64,000 bases of DNA from Ceratobasidium sp. AG-K (taxonomy: Eukaryota > Basidiomycota > Agaricomycetes > Cantharellales > Ceratobasidiaceae): the NCBI GenBank assembly GCA_037039685.1, contig JAWNGF010000002.1, positions 2,604,001 through 2,668,000 of the forward strand. Direction: 5' to 3'. The position numbers and the translations under genes are program-made. Numbering within the stretch: position 1 is the stretch's first letter; every line of letters starts with the position of its first letter. Under the pieces are notes generated by a model, which did no database searches, was not told the origin of the DNA, and saw nothing but the letters and a program-made list of their open reading frames with translations. Below, in pieces: positions 1 to 11,309 of this stretch.

Positions 1-1
1 C

Positions 2-1276
2 TCATCCGCCCCCGCATCCTCCAGCACACCCGCAAACACACCCTCCACGTCCGGCGACGTCCTCATCTTCGACACGCGCCTCCTTGCCGTCACCAACATT
101 GTCCGCGCCCACAAAGCACCCCTCGCACATATTGCGCTCAACAGTACAGGTACACTCCTCGCCACCGCCTCGGAAAAAGGAACAGTTATTCGCGTGTTTA
201 ATGTTCCGGCTGCAGAGAGGCTGTACGAGTTTCGTCGTGGGGTGAGGGGCGCGCGGATTCATTGTATTACGTTTAATGCAGTGAGCACGTTGTTGGCGGT
301 TAGTTCGGCGACGGATACGGTGCATATTTTCAAGTTGAAGGGGGGTGGAGGTGGGGAAGGAGAGAGGAAGAGGGGACCGAGCAGCCCAGGTGGGAGTGTG
401 GACAGTCAGGATACGGGCAAGGGTGGAGCGGGAATGGAAGGGGGATACGAGGCGTACATGGATGGAAAGAAGAAGAATGGCGTTGGGTAAGTGTGGCGGT
501 ATTTATTTTGAGACGGGATTAATGTTCGGGCAGGTCCTCTCTTCGTCGTAAATCACTTGGGCTGACTCGCGGTATCGCTGGCACAATGGGTGGGTATCTG
601 CCAGGGGGGCTGTCGGACATGTGGGAGCCTTCGCGCGACTTTGCGTCGCTCAAGCTGCCAACGTCAGGCACGAGGTGTATTGTGGCGATTAGCAGGTGCG
701 TAGTGGCTGCATTCGTCATTCATCAACTGTGCTAATTCGCATGTGGTTTTCTTTCTTAATTCTGGTTACAACTCGCGATCTTGATTTCGTCTAATCGCTG
801 CTTTGCCTTTTCGAATCCCAATACTCAAACAATGCTCCTCCGACTAAACGGCGACGCTCCCTTCATCCCAATCCATTTCCGTCGCGTATCACTCTCGATC
901 GCCAATGGCATTTCCGCCAACTCCCAATCAACAGCAACACACCAAATGTGATGGTCATATCCTCCGAGGGATTCTTTTACTCGTACACGATCGACTTGGA
1001 GAACGGCGGAGAGTGCGTGCTGAATAAACAATACAGGTGAGTCGGCTCCTTTGATTACACCATGCTTCGAATCTGCTGGAATCCCTGTGGTGCAAATCCC
1101 AGCGCCAGCATACTGCCCTATCCACCTTGCCCACTCCGTTTAGTCTCATTCTATCTTTGCTCTCTCGTCCTCACCGCATCACATCTCGCTCTTATGACCT
1201 CAAACTAACACTCTTGACTAGCCTCCTCGACTCGGCAGAAGACTCGAGCGACACATCCCCCGCTGAAGCCGCATGA
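2..1276 (+). CDS. ATG18: Atg18-family PROPPIN (WD-repeat, phosphoinositide-binding), 3' part
   Basis: Coding exons read as 2..486, 534..695, 935..1036 and 1222..1276; the 5' end lies outside the window. Members of this family are seven-bladed beta-propellers that bind PI3P/PI(3,5)P2 on autophagic and vacuolar membranes. Exon 1 carries the family-defining FRRG motif ([10 protein letters not shown]), followed by [19 protein letters not shown] and a low-complexity basic loop. Exon 2 reads [18 protein letters not shown] and [10 protein letters not shown]. Exon 3 reads [20 protein letters not shown]. Introns are GT-AG with matching phase at each junction, and the protein ends SPAEAA. It faces the first ubiquitin-like gene tail to tail, 306 bp away. 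Atg18 fits better than Hsv2 because of the long loop, but Atg18, Atg21 and Hsv2 cannot be separated firmly from a 3' fragment. Confidence 0.88.
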
Positions 1277-1582
1277 CAGACTCGAGTTATATATTCATCG
1301 CGCATCTCGTTCACTGATTTTTTGAGTCTACTTGTACTTTGTCGAACAATGGAGATTGGTTGCATTATCTCGGGCGATGACTGACTGGTTGGGTGAATCA
1401 GTGACGGTGTGCGTCGAAGTTAGAGGATATCCGATGTGCTGCTATAACGTATCAGGGGCTTGTGTTTCGATATGATCGTAGACCAAGGTCGCTGCGACTT
1501 GGAAGTTCATTCTAAGGCAAACACGAGGGGCATTCCGGTAACCTATCACTGGGCGACATACAAGAACGCTTCTGTGGCGTTG

Positions 1583-2283
1583 CTATTTCATAACCAACTC
1601 CACCAAAGAATTCGAGGTCAGGTTACGCTGGGCGAGTGTTTCATCCACGGAAGGGTACCTATCGTCGTAGCGAAACTCGGTATACGTTCCTGCGATGCCT
1701 TCCTGCTGCTTTATTTGTTCTATCAGTTGCCCAAATGTATGATCAAGCGGGATCCGGGTGGTGTACATCTGGGTGACCGACCGATCCCAGCCCGACCGAC
1801 GGTGTACATTTATGGTAGCTGTATACCCAGTCAAGTGAATCTTAGACATTCTTCACCAATTTACATTCCACCGACCTGTCGTATTTGTCTGCTCCTCCGA
1901 CTTCGTGGGCTCGGATAGCTGCTCCTTTGGTTTGCTCGACTGCGTTGCAGGATCTGGTACCACTTGGACCACTGTCAGCCGCGGCAACAGATCGGACCAT
2001 ACCCCGCCAGTGATTCGGCAACTATCATCCACTTCTTCGATGCGCGCATTTATGCCAATATCCTCATTTGGGGTATTCCTAAGCGCACCGAAACCCTCTT
2101 TGATAGACGCAAGCGTCTCCTGGGCTGCCCGTCAGTCCAACGGCGGAAGCACTGAAATACGGGCAAGCATGGTTCGCCTACTTGGTAATTTGCGTTTCGA
2201 CCAATAATTGCTTTCTTGTTTTCGTATTCTACGACGAGAAATGGGAAGCTAGATGGGTTTGGTGCGCTGCGGTTGTTGGACAT
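1583..2283 (-). CDS. Ubiquitin-like domain protein, array copy 1
   Basis: Exons complement(1583..1818, 1876..2119, 2182..2283), 193 aa. Residues 1-115 form an N-terminal domain shared by the array (FPFLVVEYENKKAIIGRN, then DSCRITGGVWSDLLPRLTVV). Residues 116-193 form a ubiquitin-like domain with a TFGQLIEQIKQQEGI helix and the ending NSLVELVMK. The C-terminal Gly-Gly of ubiquitin is absent, so conjugation is not expected. The exon 2/3 junction was placed by finding a 57-nt intron with a TTGAC branch-like site, which restores the frame shared with copy 2. The start MSNNRS is shared with copy 2. The function is unknown; the N-terminal domain may itself be a ubiquitin fold (inference from its ending pattern). 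Confidence 0.75.
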
Positions 2284-2389
2284 AATATTAGCTTAGTGGA
2301 GTCGTGGGCAGGACCAATGATGATGCACTCATTCACGTGACGGGAGATATTGCGTGTCTCGCTTCATTTCACCATATTTGGAGATCGGG

Positions 2390-3550
2390 TGGTTTGCGCA
2401 CTCTCCAGGTCCGAGGATGCCTTCGTTTTTGGTGTGCATGTCCTGGTCGCGACAAACGCTCTCCACGCACACAAATCACACCTAGTCCACATTGCGCCAA
2501 ACACGACTGCTATTCTCTTCACCGCCGTCCCTGAAACAGGGACTGCGGTCTGTGCGTGTAGTATTCGAATTGGTCAGTTCGGCCACGGATACGGTGTATA
2601 TCTTCAAGTTGAAGGGAGGTGGGGAGAGGGAGAGGAAAAGGGGACCAAGTAGTCCTGGAGGAAGTGTGGGCGTTCAGGATACGGACAAGGGTAGGACTGG
2701 GATGGAGAGCGGATACGAGGTGTACACGGATAGCAAGAAGAAGAAAAGTATTAGGTACGTGTGAACGGATTCCTTTTGGTTCGGGAGGATTGTTCTGGCA
2801 GGTCATTTCTTTATCGTGAATCGTTTGGATTGACTCGCCGGACTGCTGGAACAATGGGTGGGTACTTTCCAGGGGGGCTGTCGGACAGATGAGAGCCTTG
2901 GCGCGATTTCGTGGAACTCAAGCTACCAACTTTGGGTATAAGGTGTATCGTCACGATTACTAGGTGCGTCACAATTATTCAATTATGCAGCGAGAGAGCC
3001 AATTTGCAAGACACCTTGTTTGTTTATTCCGACTCGCGAACTTGTAATCCTGCTTTCGTCCGATCGCGACTTTGTCTGTCAGAATCGAATACGCAAACAT
3101 TTCATTTCAATATCTCTCCAGCCGAGCAGGATCTCTTCCCACATCTAAATCATTTTTACATCGTATGCCACGCTCTACCAATAATGGCCTTTCCATCAAT
3201 TTTTGACGTATAGCAACAGACTCAACGTTATGGTCATATCCTCCGAGGGGTTTTATTTTATTTTATTCTTGTACGATTGACTTGGAGAATGGCCGAGAGT
3301 GCGCGTTGAACAAAGGTCACAGGTATGTTGGCTTCCTGACTGCACCATGCCTCGATCCCACCAGAATCCCTGTGGTACGAGCCCCAACGCCCCGGCACAC
3401 CACTCCCCCAACTTCCTGCGCTCCGTCCAATCCCAGCTCCTCTCTGCATCTTTCGTCCTTGCCTTCTTCGCATCCAACTCTTATGAACTTGAACCAACTC
3501 CCCCGAACAGCCTTCTTGGCTCAGGAGGGGTCTCAATACTTGCCTACTGA
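2390..3550 (+). pseudogene. Duplicated PROPPIN fragment, decayed
   Basis: This is a second, degenerate copy of the 3' half of the Atg18-like gene. Recognisable pieces are [19 protein letters not shown] (near 2570-2625), GGYFPGGLSDR followed by an in-frame TGA where the parent has a Trp codon (near 2890), ELKLPTLGIRCIVTITR, and [10 protein letters not shown] near 3225-3250. After that the frame is lost, with an inserted TTTTATTTTATTC stretch. The order of pieces and of the following ubiquitin-like gene matches positions 1-2283, so this is one half of a block duplication of about 2.2 kb. The left edge is approximate. Confidence 0.8.
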
Positions 3551-3859
3551 AGCCGCATGTCAGACTCGGGTTATATCTTCACCGCGCATCTCATTCACTG
3601 AGTTTTTGAGCCTACTTCTACCTTGTCGAACAATGGAGATTGGTTGCATTATCTCGGGTGATGATTGACGTGTTGGGCGAATGGACGGAGAGGGGGCGTT
3701 GGAGTGGGAGAATATCCGATGCCCTATGTCGGGGGTTTGTGTCTCAGTAAGATCGTAGACCTAGGTAGACTTGGACTTGTATATTCGTTCTAAGGCAAAC
3801 CCGAGGGCAGCCCGATAATCTATCAGTGGGCCACATACACCAACGCTTCCTTAGCGCTG

Positions 3860-4556
3860 TTATTTCATCATAACCTCCACCAAGGAGCCCGACCTGACGT
3901 CATAGTCTGTGAGCGTGGCGGTGGAGGAAGGACTACTGCGGCCGTAGTGAAACGACAAAGATCCTGTGGTCGTGATGTTTTCTTGCCGTTTTATTTGTTC
4001 TGCCAGTTGTCCGAAAGTACAATCGAGTGAGATCCGGGTGGTGTACACAAAGATGACCGGGTAACTCCAGTCACCCCACACCCGACGGTGTACATATATG
4101 GTAGCTGTACACACAGTCAGGTGAGCCTTAGATATCCTTCATGAATTTACATTTTACTAACCTTCTGTCGTCGTCTGTTCTTCTGATTTTGTAGGCTCGG
4201 GCGGCTGCTCCCCTGGTTTGCTCGACTGTGTCAGACGATCCAGTGCCACTTGGACTACCGTCAGCCGTGGCAGCAGCTCAGACCATATCCCGTCAGCGAT
4301 TCGGCAACTATCGTCGATCTCTTCGATGTGAGCGCTTATGCCAATATCTTCGTCTGCCGTGTTTCTCAGTCCACTGAACACCTTCTTGATGGACGTGAGT
4401 GTCTCCTGAACCGGGGCGTCAATCAACGAATCACAGCAAGGACCGTGTGCATGCCTGGTAGTTTGTGTCTCGACCTATGATTGCTTTCTTGTTCTCGTAT
4501 TCTACTACGAGAAACGGGAAGCTAGATGGGTTAGGCGGGCTACGGTTGTTTGACAT
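3860..4556 (-). CDS. Ubiquitin-like domain protein, array copy 2
   Basis: Exons complement(3860..4104, 4162..4405, 4455..4556), 196 aa, closely related to copy 1 and produced by the same block duplication. Domain order is the same: N-terminal domain (FPFLVVEYENKKAIIGRD, then IADGIWSELLPRLTVVQV), a Pro/Glu-rich linker, then a ubiquitin-like domain ending SGSLVEVMMK without Gly-Gly. The donor of the first intron reads CAG followed by GCATGC. It is either a GC-AG intron or a mutated GT site, and in the latter case the gene may be damaged. Function unknown. Confidence 0.68.
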
Positions 4557-5382
4557 GAGATCGATATTGACTGGCGAGGTCGTGGGCAGGACCAGCTGTG
4601 AACCGTACACGTGATCGTGATTACGGTGCCGAGTAAATTTAGGCACCTGTTTTTCGATTTGTACTGACATAACATTTGTTTCATTTGGTATGTTACATAC
4701 GCATTTAGTTCCCTAAACTGATTTTGGCAAGACCCTCGGAACAGGGAACCTCTCGATTCTTTTTTGACGAGACTCAGCGAGGCAGGGCAAGGTCCCTGTC
4801 TTGCCTCGCCTCGCCTCGACTCGTCGCAACGCTAGTGTCGGTGCGCGCCGACCTCACAAATATGCACCTGCTCTCCTTTGTACAAACCTCCGGGTGGTCC
4901 CTTTTCCTCATACCTCTCCTACAGCCTTTGTCCTTGTGGCCGAGCGGTTTGCCCACGCGCGCATCTAGTTCGTAAAATTAACGTTTTATTATTATTATAT
5001 ATTTCTTAAAAAGAAACTATGCACGTGACAGATGGTTACCTCTCTCAGCCGTTGTATACATGTGCAGATATCGAGCGCGATGAAGAGTGATTCTTCTTGA
5101 AGGACGAAAATGGTTGGCATACATTATCTAATCTTCTAGCAATGTTGAACGCCGTGTTTTGCTAAAGATCGACAGAATGCTGAAGAAAGATACAGCAAAA
5201 TAAACCAAAATTACAACTTGAGATTTGTGGGGCCACCAATTCTTGAACTGGTGTGTGGGCCTATATAATTACACGGAATTACTGGACAAACTAAAGTAAG
5301 GTGGAAGCTACTTCCATTGTCAATTTTTATGAGACATATAGTACACGCGGGCAGAGGTAAAGAAAGAATTCCAGACTCAACC
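4557..5382. other. Intergenic, no gene recognised
   Basis: This stretch holds only short shadow ORFs. A GTGGCCGAGCGGTTTGCC string near 4935 resembles the 5' half of a class II tRNA (A box), but no anticodon arm, T arm or B box follows, so it is at most a tRNA fragment. The rest is AT-rich with no recognisable element. Confidence 0.5.
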
Positions 5383-6077
5383 CTATTCAAACAGTTCAGC
5401 CAAAGATTTGAGAAATAGTTCTACCGTTGAGTTTTGTTGGATCCCACAATCGGCAAGGGTTCGATCGTCGGCAAGAGTACGTCCAGAATAGCTTAGACGC
5501 TGTCGGTTCGCCGCCAGCTTCTCCTTTTCCTCAATCTTCGATTTCAGGTCGCTCACGGTTGAAGCAAGTAAGGCCTCCATGGTTACTGTCCGCCCGCTCG
5601 TTGCATTCATCTTGACGAAAACTGCATATGTATTGAGTACCCAATCACTCAAAATGACGCAATATAAATTGACTGACCTTGCACGGGCTTCGGTTTCGGC
5701 GGGCGAGTAAAAGGCTGAGAGGGGCTGTCTACAATCGCCTCGACAAGGGTCAACTCGGGAACCAGTTCTGACCACAAGTCATCCGTGATTCGCAGGGTGT
5801 CGTCGAGGACCTCGAAGCGCGTGCAGAGACGGATATCCTCATTTGGGATGTGTCGAAGTGCGCCAAATACTTTTTTGATCGACTCGACAGTCTCCTATAT
5901 AAATATTCTAAGATCTCGATCACCAGTCTTAGCAGTAGATAAGGCTGGACAAACTTGATAGTTCGTATTGCGCCGTATCGCGGCCTTTTGGCCATTAAAC
6001 TCAGCGACGAAGAAAGGAAGGGTCCTTCGTGTGTCCGGCGTTGTCATTTCGTTGTGTGTTCCTCGGTTGTTGAGCAT
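5383..6077 (-). CDS. Ubiquitin-like domain protein, array copy 3
   Basis: Exons complement(5383..5621, 5678..5894, 5955..6077), 192 aa. Residues 1-113 are the array's N-terminal domain (LPFFVAEFNGQKAAIRRN, then LRITDDLWSELVPELTLVE) with a Pro-rich linker. Residues 114-190 are a ubiquitin-like domain that is recognisably ubiquitin (DLKSKIEEKEKLAANRQRLS, RTLADDRTLADCGIQQNSTV). It ends LFLKSLAELFE instead of Gly-Gly. Exon 3 is joined in phase 1, as in the other copies, inside the codon corresponding to residue 3 of ubiquitin. The start MLNNRG is homologous to the MSNNRS start of copies 1 and 2; a second Met ten codons later is possible. Confidence 0.75.
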
Positions 6078-7232
6078 TAGGCGAGTGGTGGTGGGGGCTG
6101 GCGGACAGGTCTGGCACCTTGCAACCAATTTGATCATCCACACGTGGAAGTGGCACAGCATCAATCTCGACCCGAATTCGTCCTAGTCGATATACATGCG
6201 TTGTGATCGTCGCGTCGCAGCTAACGGGTGGTGAGGCTACGGACGACCTCAAGAACCACTTGGACATACAAGACACACCCTGAGGATGTAATGTGCGGGC
6301 AGCTGGCCTTCCTTGACACTGTATATATGTATGTCTATCCTCTGCTTTCTTTATCTTTGGTTGACTAATTGCTCAGCCTGGATTTCATTCAACATCATTC
6401 TTGCAGAGTCACTGCCGCTCAAGCGGATATATATATATTTCAATGTCCTCAGGCTTTTCACCAAGGTTCAATTGAGGCACCGGTGTGAGGAGGAGCTGAC
6501 TAAGCACGGTTTGTGCCGCAACAGCGGCGCTTCTCGGGTTCGATCTCCGCGCCAGAGAGTGTAAACAATTTCCCCGACGATCCGGCATACACTCCGACAT
6601 GATGTAGTTCAAACTGCAACGCTCGGAGAAATATATCCATCGGAATATGCCTAGTTTTAGAGGTAAAAATGCTGCTTGCTAGTGCTTCCTTGGGTTCGCG
6701 CCAATATATGTTCGGTAACGGGCTACATATGCGCATTCTGCTAATGATCAACTGATTGCGCATTTCCATGCAGATGTAATTCGTCCTAGTGTAAGAAATA
6801 CGCGCGCTGTCTTTGTCCAATCTACCTCATCCACACACTAGGGTTACTTCTCAAAGTCAAACCGACGGCGCCCTTACTGGCGCTCGCATACACCTACTTT
6901 GTCCCCGTCCCTCCTCATTCTAGCACTGGAAATAGGCTCGAATCTATGAATTTTCTGCATTGCGCCCAACGGTCTCTTTCCAAATGCTAACACCTGGCGT
7001 AATATGGACTACGCACTCCCCCAGCCCTTAAGTTCGCCCCTTGTGACGCCCTTTGCCTAGCAATTCCCTCCCACACAGATATGACGTATAAAAGCTTAAA
7101 TTCTGCTGACTTTGCCTTCTCCTAAGTTGCTCCTCCAAAGAATACCAGTTTAATTTAGCCACCAAGGCGAGTTGATAGTACAATGAGCTGACCGCATGCT
7201 TGGAAACACACCATACTGTATGACCTAGCTTA
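6078..7232. other. Intergenic, no gene recognised
   Basis: About 1.15 kb without a supportable gene. A GGTTCGATCTCC string near 6537 resembles a tRNA B box, but the upstream sequence does not fold into a credible tRNA by eye. Confidence 0.45.
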
Positions 7233-8367
7233 TTACTCAACCTCCATACCGCCCCATTCCAAAACGCGGAACAGACCCAAGTCAGTCGCTTTCTCTATGC
7301 TCACTCCCACGATCTCCTTCCAAACACCCACATCCTGGAACCCTACTGAATGTGCGTTCGACCAGAGGTCGAGGTCCACGCTTGGGACACCTTTGAATAG
7401 CATGAATACGCGTGTCATCACTTCGGGTGCTGGAGTAATGTTCAGTGGCGCGGTGACTTCGTATTCTGTCTGGGGCAGGAAACGGAGGGCAACAAACCCA
7501 TGCTTTTGCAGCTCAGGGAGCCAGTACCTATGCCAATATTAGCTTCCGTACCAGGTGATCCAGACTGAAACATACGTAATGAAAGATGTGCGAGCTTCCG
7601 TGTGCAAGCCAAGTGCAAGAAGGCAGTCATCGATATATCCCGTAACCTTGTTGAACGGGAGTAAGACTGAATTAGATGGGACGATTACCGGCTTGGCAGG
7701 GTTAAATGTAGTAATGGAATTCGGTGCTTCGGTTGGAGTTCGCGGGCGTGAGCATGGTGGAGACATGGTAACTTGCGGATTCGAGCTTTAGGTCTCATTA
7801 ACTCAAGAACCAGTGACTGATAGAGAGGCTTCACACTTACTAGGCTTCCCAAAACAGGTAGGTCACCTCTCGTTTGGTTCCTTGATCGAACAAGGTCCCG
7901 TCTGGTTTTGCATCTACGGTCCATGAAACTGACTGGGCGTGGGCACGAGATGGGCTGGACTCGACGAGAGCTGGAGGATAGAGCGATGAGAAGCTCCAAG
8001 CGTTATCAAGGGCAAGCTGAACGTGAACGTTGGAAATAGACGCCGGTGGGAAAAGGTATATGACTGGTTTACCCCCTCTAAGCCGCAGCACGAGGTGAAG
8101 TGTGCTTTCACGTTGAATATCATAGTCAGATAAGGTCTTGAGGTCCTCAAGCTGTTGTCCGGCAAAAATGAGGCGTTGTTGGTCGGGAGGTATACCCTCC
8201 TTGTCTTGAATTTTTGCTTTCACATTGTCGATAGTGTCGGAGCTCTCAACTTCGAGAGTAATTTGCTTCCCTGTCCGCGTCATTACGAAGACTAGGAACC
8301 CACAAGATTTCAGCTCGAGATCCTTAGGCTTATCGAGAGTACATTACAAGCGTTACTAACTTTGCAT
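7233..8367 (-). CDS. Ubiquitin fused to KPVIYLYPP-type domain, array copy 4
   Basis: Exons complement(7233..7527, 7576..7785, 7841..8291, 8361..8367), 320 aa. Splicing a 7-nt first exon (ATGCAAA) to the next gives MQIFV, the exact start of ubiquitin, and the intron falls inside the codon for residue 3. Residues 1-76 are ubiquitin-like almost throughout ([46 protein letters not shown]). Chain-forming Lys48 is Gln, Lys63 is Arg, Lys6 is Met and Leu8 is Arg. RLRGG is followed directly by KPVIYLFPP, as in ubiquitin-extension precursors, so a deubiquitinase could release the C-terminal part. That part (77-320) contains [36 protein letters not shown] and TRVFMLFKG. From memory these match an uncharacterised family that is mostly bacterial. 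An upstream remnant (to about 8435) of the array's N-terminal domain contains a stop. Confidence 0.75.
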
Positions 8368-8439
8368 GCTTTGGTAGTTCTTGTGTGTCAAGATTGTGGT
8401 GGTCGGGAGAGCGCCGCCCTAAGTCATCTGATATTATCA

Positions 8440-9034
8440 AACACGTGTTAATCCAAATCTCTATTACTCCTCTCTAAGGAAGTTCAGCGAACGCTCAAAA
8501 GTACTAGGTGAAGATTCAAATTCTACGTTGCAACATACGTATTGCATCATTGGGTTCTGGATTACTACAGCATGGCTCGGTGCGCTGCTAACGGCGCTTG
8601 TTTCAGCTCTGACGCCGATGGAGATCAGCTTGACGACTCCGGTTCACAGTATTAGTAATCGTACCATGTTCGGCTCTAAAATGCTTTGGGCTTTGATCTC
8701 TTCGCGAAAATATCCAAGAGCCCAGCGCTGACTTCCCCTAGCGTGCTGACCCGCCAGGATGACGCGTTTCCGGAGTAAATATGGAATCAATACCGTCGGG
8801 GTGGTTCCCACCGAGGTCACGGATAAAGTGTGAACTTCAAGGTTGATTATATGCGCCCCCCCCCCTCTCGAGCTCGCCAGAGTCGCGACATCGTCTTTAG
8901 TTGTTACATACTAGTCCCACGACCGCGGAAGCACTCCCTTTCTGGGACTGAGATGGCTCTCTATCGCGTCGGGTTGAAAGTAGGATTTAGCGTTCAGGCC
9001 CGTAATAATAGGTACATTCACGTATTGGGAGCAT
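8440..9034. other. Intergenic, no gene recognised
   Basis: No gene is supportable here. A short poly-C tract lies near 8857. No repeat structure was recognised. Confidence 0.45.
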
Positions 9035-10796
9035 TCATTTGACCTCCATACCGCCCCATTCCAGCACTCAGAACGGACTCGAGTCAGTAGTTTTTTCTAC
9101 ATCCGCGCCAACAATTTACTTCCAACCACCTACGCCCTGATACTCCATCGGATGAGCGCTCTCCCATAGTTCGATCTCGCTCTCAGCGGCACCCTTGAAT
9201 AGCATAAACACCCGTGCTGCCACTTCGGGTGCTGGGGTAACATTCAATGGGGCCGAGGCCTCGTACTCTTTCTGTGGCGGGAAACCGATGCAATGAACTT
9301 GTGATTTTGCAAGTCCGGGAGCCAGTACCTACATCAAGGTTAGCCTGTGTGTGAGATACGAAGGTAAGTGGGCTGAAACTTACGTAAAGAACGATGTGCA
9401 AGCTTCCGTGTGCAGCCCGAGGGCGAGGAGAACGTGATCGATATAACCGGTAACCTGGTCGAGCGGAAGCAAAACCGATTTATGGGGGCTGCCTATAGGT
9501 CGGGAGGGGTCGAAACCCTGTGCTCTGGTACATGAGGTACTCGGGCGTGTGCATGGAGGAGATATCACAATTTGAGGATTCGAGCTTCCGCAATGGTGTT
9601 AGTGTAAGTACGTCCGGTGGATATCCAGTGTAGAGGCTTGTCACTTAATGGGCATTCCAGAACAGTTAACTTAAGTCACGTTTCGTTGCGTGGGGATATA
9701 AGGTTCCATAGGGCTTTGCATCGACGGTCCAGGAAACGGCCCGACTGAGGCCTTCGGAGGCGTCGCGCTGGATAGGCGTCGGAGGATAGAGTGCCGAGAA
9801 TCTCCATCCTTAGTCGAGGGCGAGCCGAACCTGAATGTTGGAAATAGGCGCCGGTGAAAGCAAGTATATGACTGGTTTCCCCCTTCTAAGCCGTATAACG
9901 AGGTAGATCGTGGAAGCGTATTGAATTCGGTAATCCGACAGAGCTCTTCCATCCTCGAGTTGTGTCCCGTCGAAAATCAAACGTTGTTGATTGAGTGGTA
10001 CATCAGCGGAAGCGACATATATCTCGACAAAAAGCCCAAAATCTCGTTCGTCTCGTGGGGTCTCGGGATTCAGGGGAGGTGCTCGTCTGGCTCCCAAGCT
10101 CTCGTGATGTCTCGTGAGCCCTCGCGAGATAAGCGCGCATTTCGCTCTTGATTGCTCGCGAGCCCTCAGGAGCGCTTAGGAGCCGCCACGAGCTCGACGA
10201 GCACCTCCCATTGATCCCGAGACCACACGAGATTCTTGGGTTTTGCTGGCATATCTACAAACGTCTATAGCCCCCATAGACACGTCTGTTATTGCTGATG
10301 CCGTATACCTTCCATTTCTTGAATCCCCGCCTTTAGGTTGTCGATAGTATCGGAAGATTCGGCATTGACGGTGATGGACTTAAGAGTTTGTGTTACCACA
10401 AAGACTAAAGGTTGGACTATAATTAGCTAATGTTCTTTACGCGTTTTGGCAGTGGTTACGCGAAAAGGGCCACTGACCTTGCATACGTCTTGGCCTCCGC
10501 GAGTTCGTGACCCGGTTTGGGCTACCGAGTATGATTTGCACAACAGTCAGTCCTGGTAGCAGTTCTGACCACAGGTCATCCGATATCTGGAAGGTGTCGT
10601 CCAACCCGTCGAGTCGTGAGCAGAGCCGTATTTCGTTGTTTGGGGTATCTTGAAGCGTGTTGAACGCCCTCTTCACGAAGCTTATCGTTTCATACATGAA
10701 GAAGGCGAGAAATGAGTGCTTCATATGTTGATACCAAGTGTCATAACTGCTACTTACCTGATAGTTTGAGTTCCGCCTTACCACTGCTGTGCGACC
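9035..10796 (-). pseudogene. Ubiquitin/KPVIYLYPP fusion, array copy 5, disrupted
   Basis: All parts of the three-domain gene are visible but broken. The N-terminal domain (VVRRNSNYQ, FQISDDLWSELLPGLTVVQI) lies near 10550-10796, with a stop just upstream of the preserved part. The ubiquitin domain is split by an insertion between about 10020 and 10300 ([17 protein letters not shown] on one side, [20 protein letters not shown] on the other). [15 protein letters not shown] begins the C-terminal domain, where in-frame stops follow. The [20 protein letters not shown] exons are present, and the last exon carries compensating small indels around 9280. The junction after ubiquitin reads RLRRGK, so Gly75 is lost. 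Confidence 0.82.
10026..10247. mobile_element. Small inverted-repeat (MITE-like) insertion in copy 5
   Basis: Imperfect terminal inverted repeats lie at about 10051-10087 and 10196-10231. The left arm reads TCTCGTGGGGTCTCGGGAT...GGAGGTGCTCGTC, and the right arm is its near reverse complement. Weaker pairing extends outward to an AAAxCCCAAxAATCTCG-like edge. The interior is rich in CTCGTGAG/CTCGCGAG motifs. It interrupts the ubiquitin exon of pseudogene copy 5. No ORF lies inside and the target duplication is not clear, so the outer edges are approximate. Confidence 0.65.
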
Positions 10797-11309
10797 ACTA
10801 TGACATCAGCGACATCACCGGTAAACGACAACTGTATGGAAGTCCCCGATAATCGACATATCCCATATCAGTCCCATCAGAATTATATGCGAATGATGCG
10901 CAATGGCAAGGTTCCGGATGTGTCATCAGTCTGTCCAGCCTTAGGGCGATGATACGACAAGAAATTCTGTGCCACCCTACCAGGTCATATAAGCTGTTAT
11001 CAAAGGCAGTTCTATATATGCTTACACTGACCCAAAAAAGAAATGCACACGTGACCAGTTTCACAGTGCAATTCCAGCGACGCTCGCCGGGTCAGTCGGG
11101 TAGCTTAGTGTACCTAATAGAAAATATGCGAATATGCCTGTATAATATGTACACAAAAATTTATAATGATTTGTGCCGATATGAGCGAGATAGAGGGAAA
11201 TGAGTCGATCAGCGGCTGTGCATTTCTTTTTTGGGTTTGTTTGATTTTTGGCCCACCCAGGAAGAAATCCTCGTAACACATTAAATTACATACAGAAAAC
11301 ATACAAATA

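Noticed and set aside
4926..4975. GTGGCCGAGCGG string like a tRNA-Ser/Leu 5' half; similar CCCGAGCGG strings near 19895 and 22815
   Set aside because: No matching acceptor 3' strand, anticodon loop or B box within tRNA length; at most tRNA-derived fragments.
6490..6562. GGTTCGATCTCC resembling a tRNA B box
   Set aside because: The upstream sequence gives no A box at the right distance and no cloverleaf by eye.
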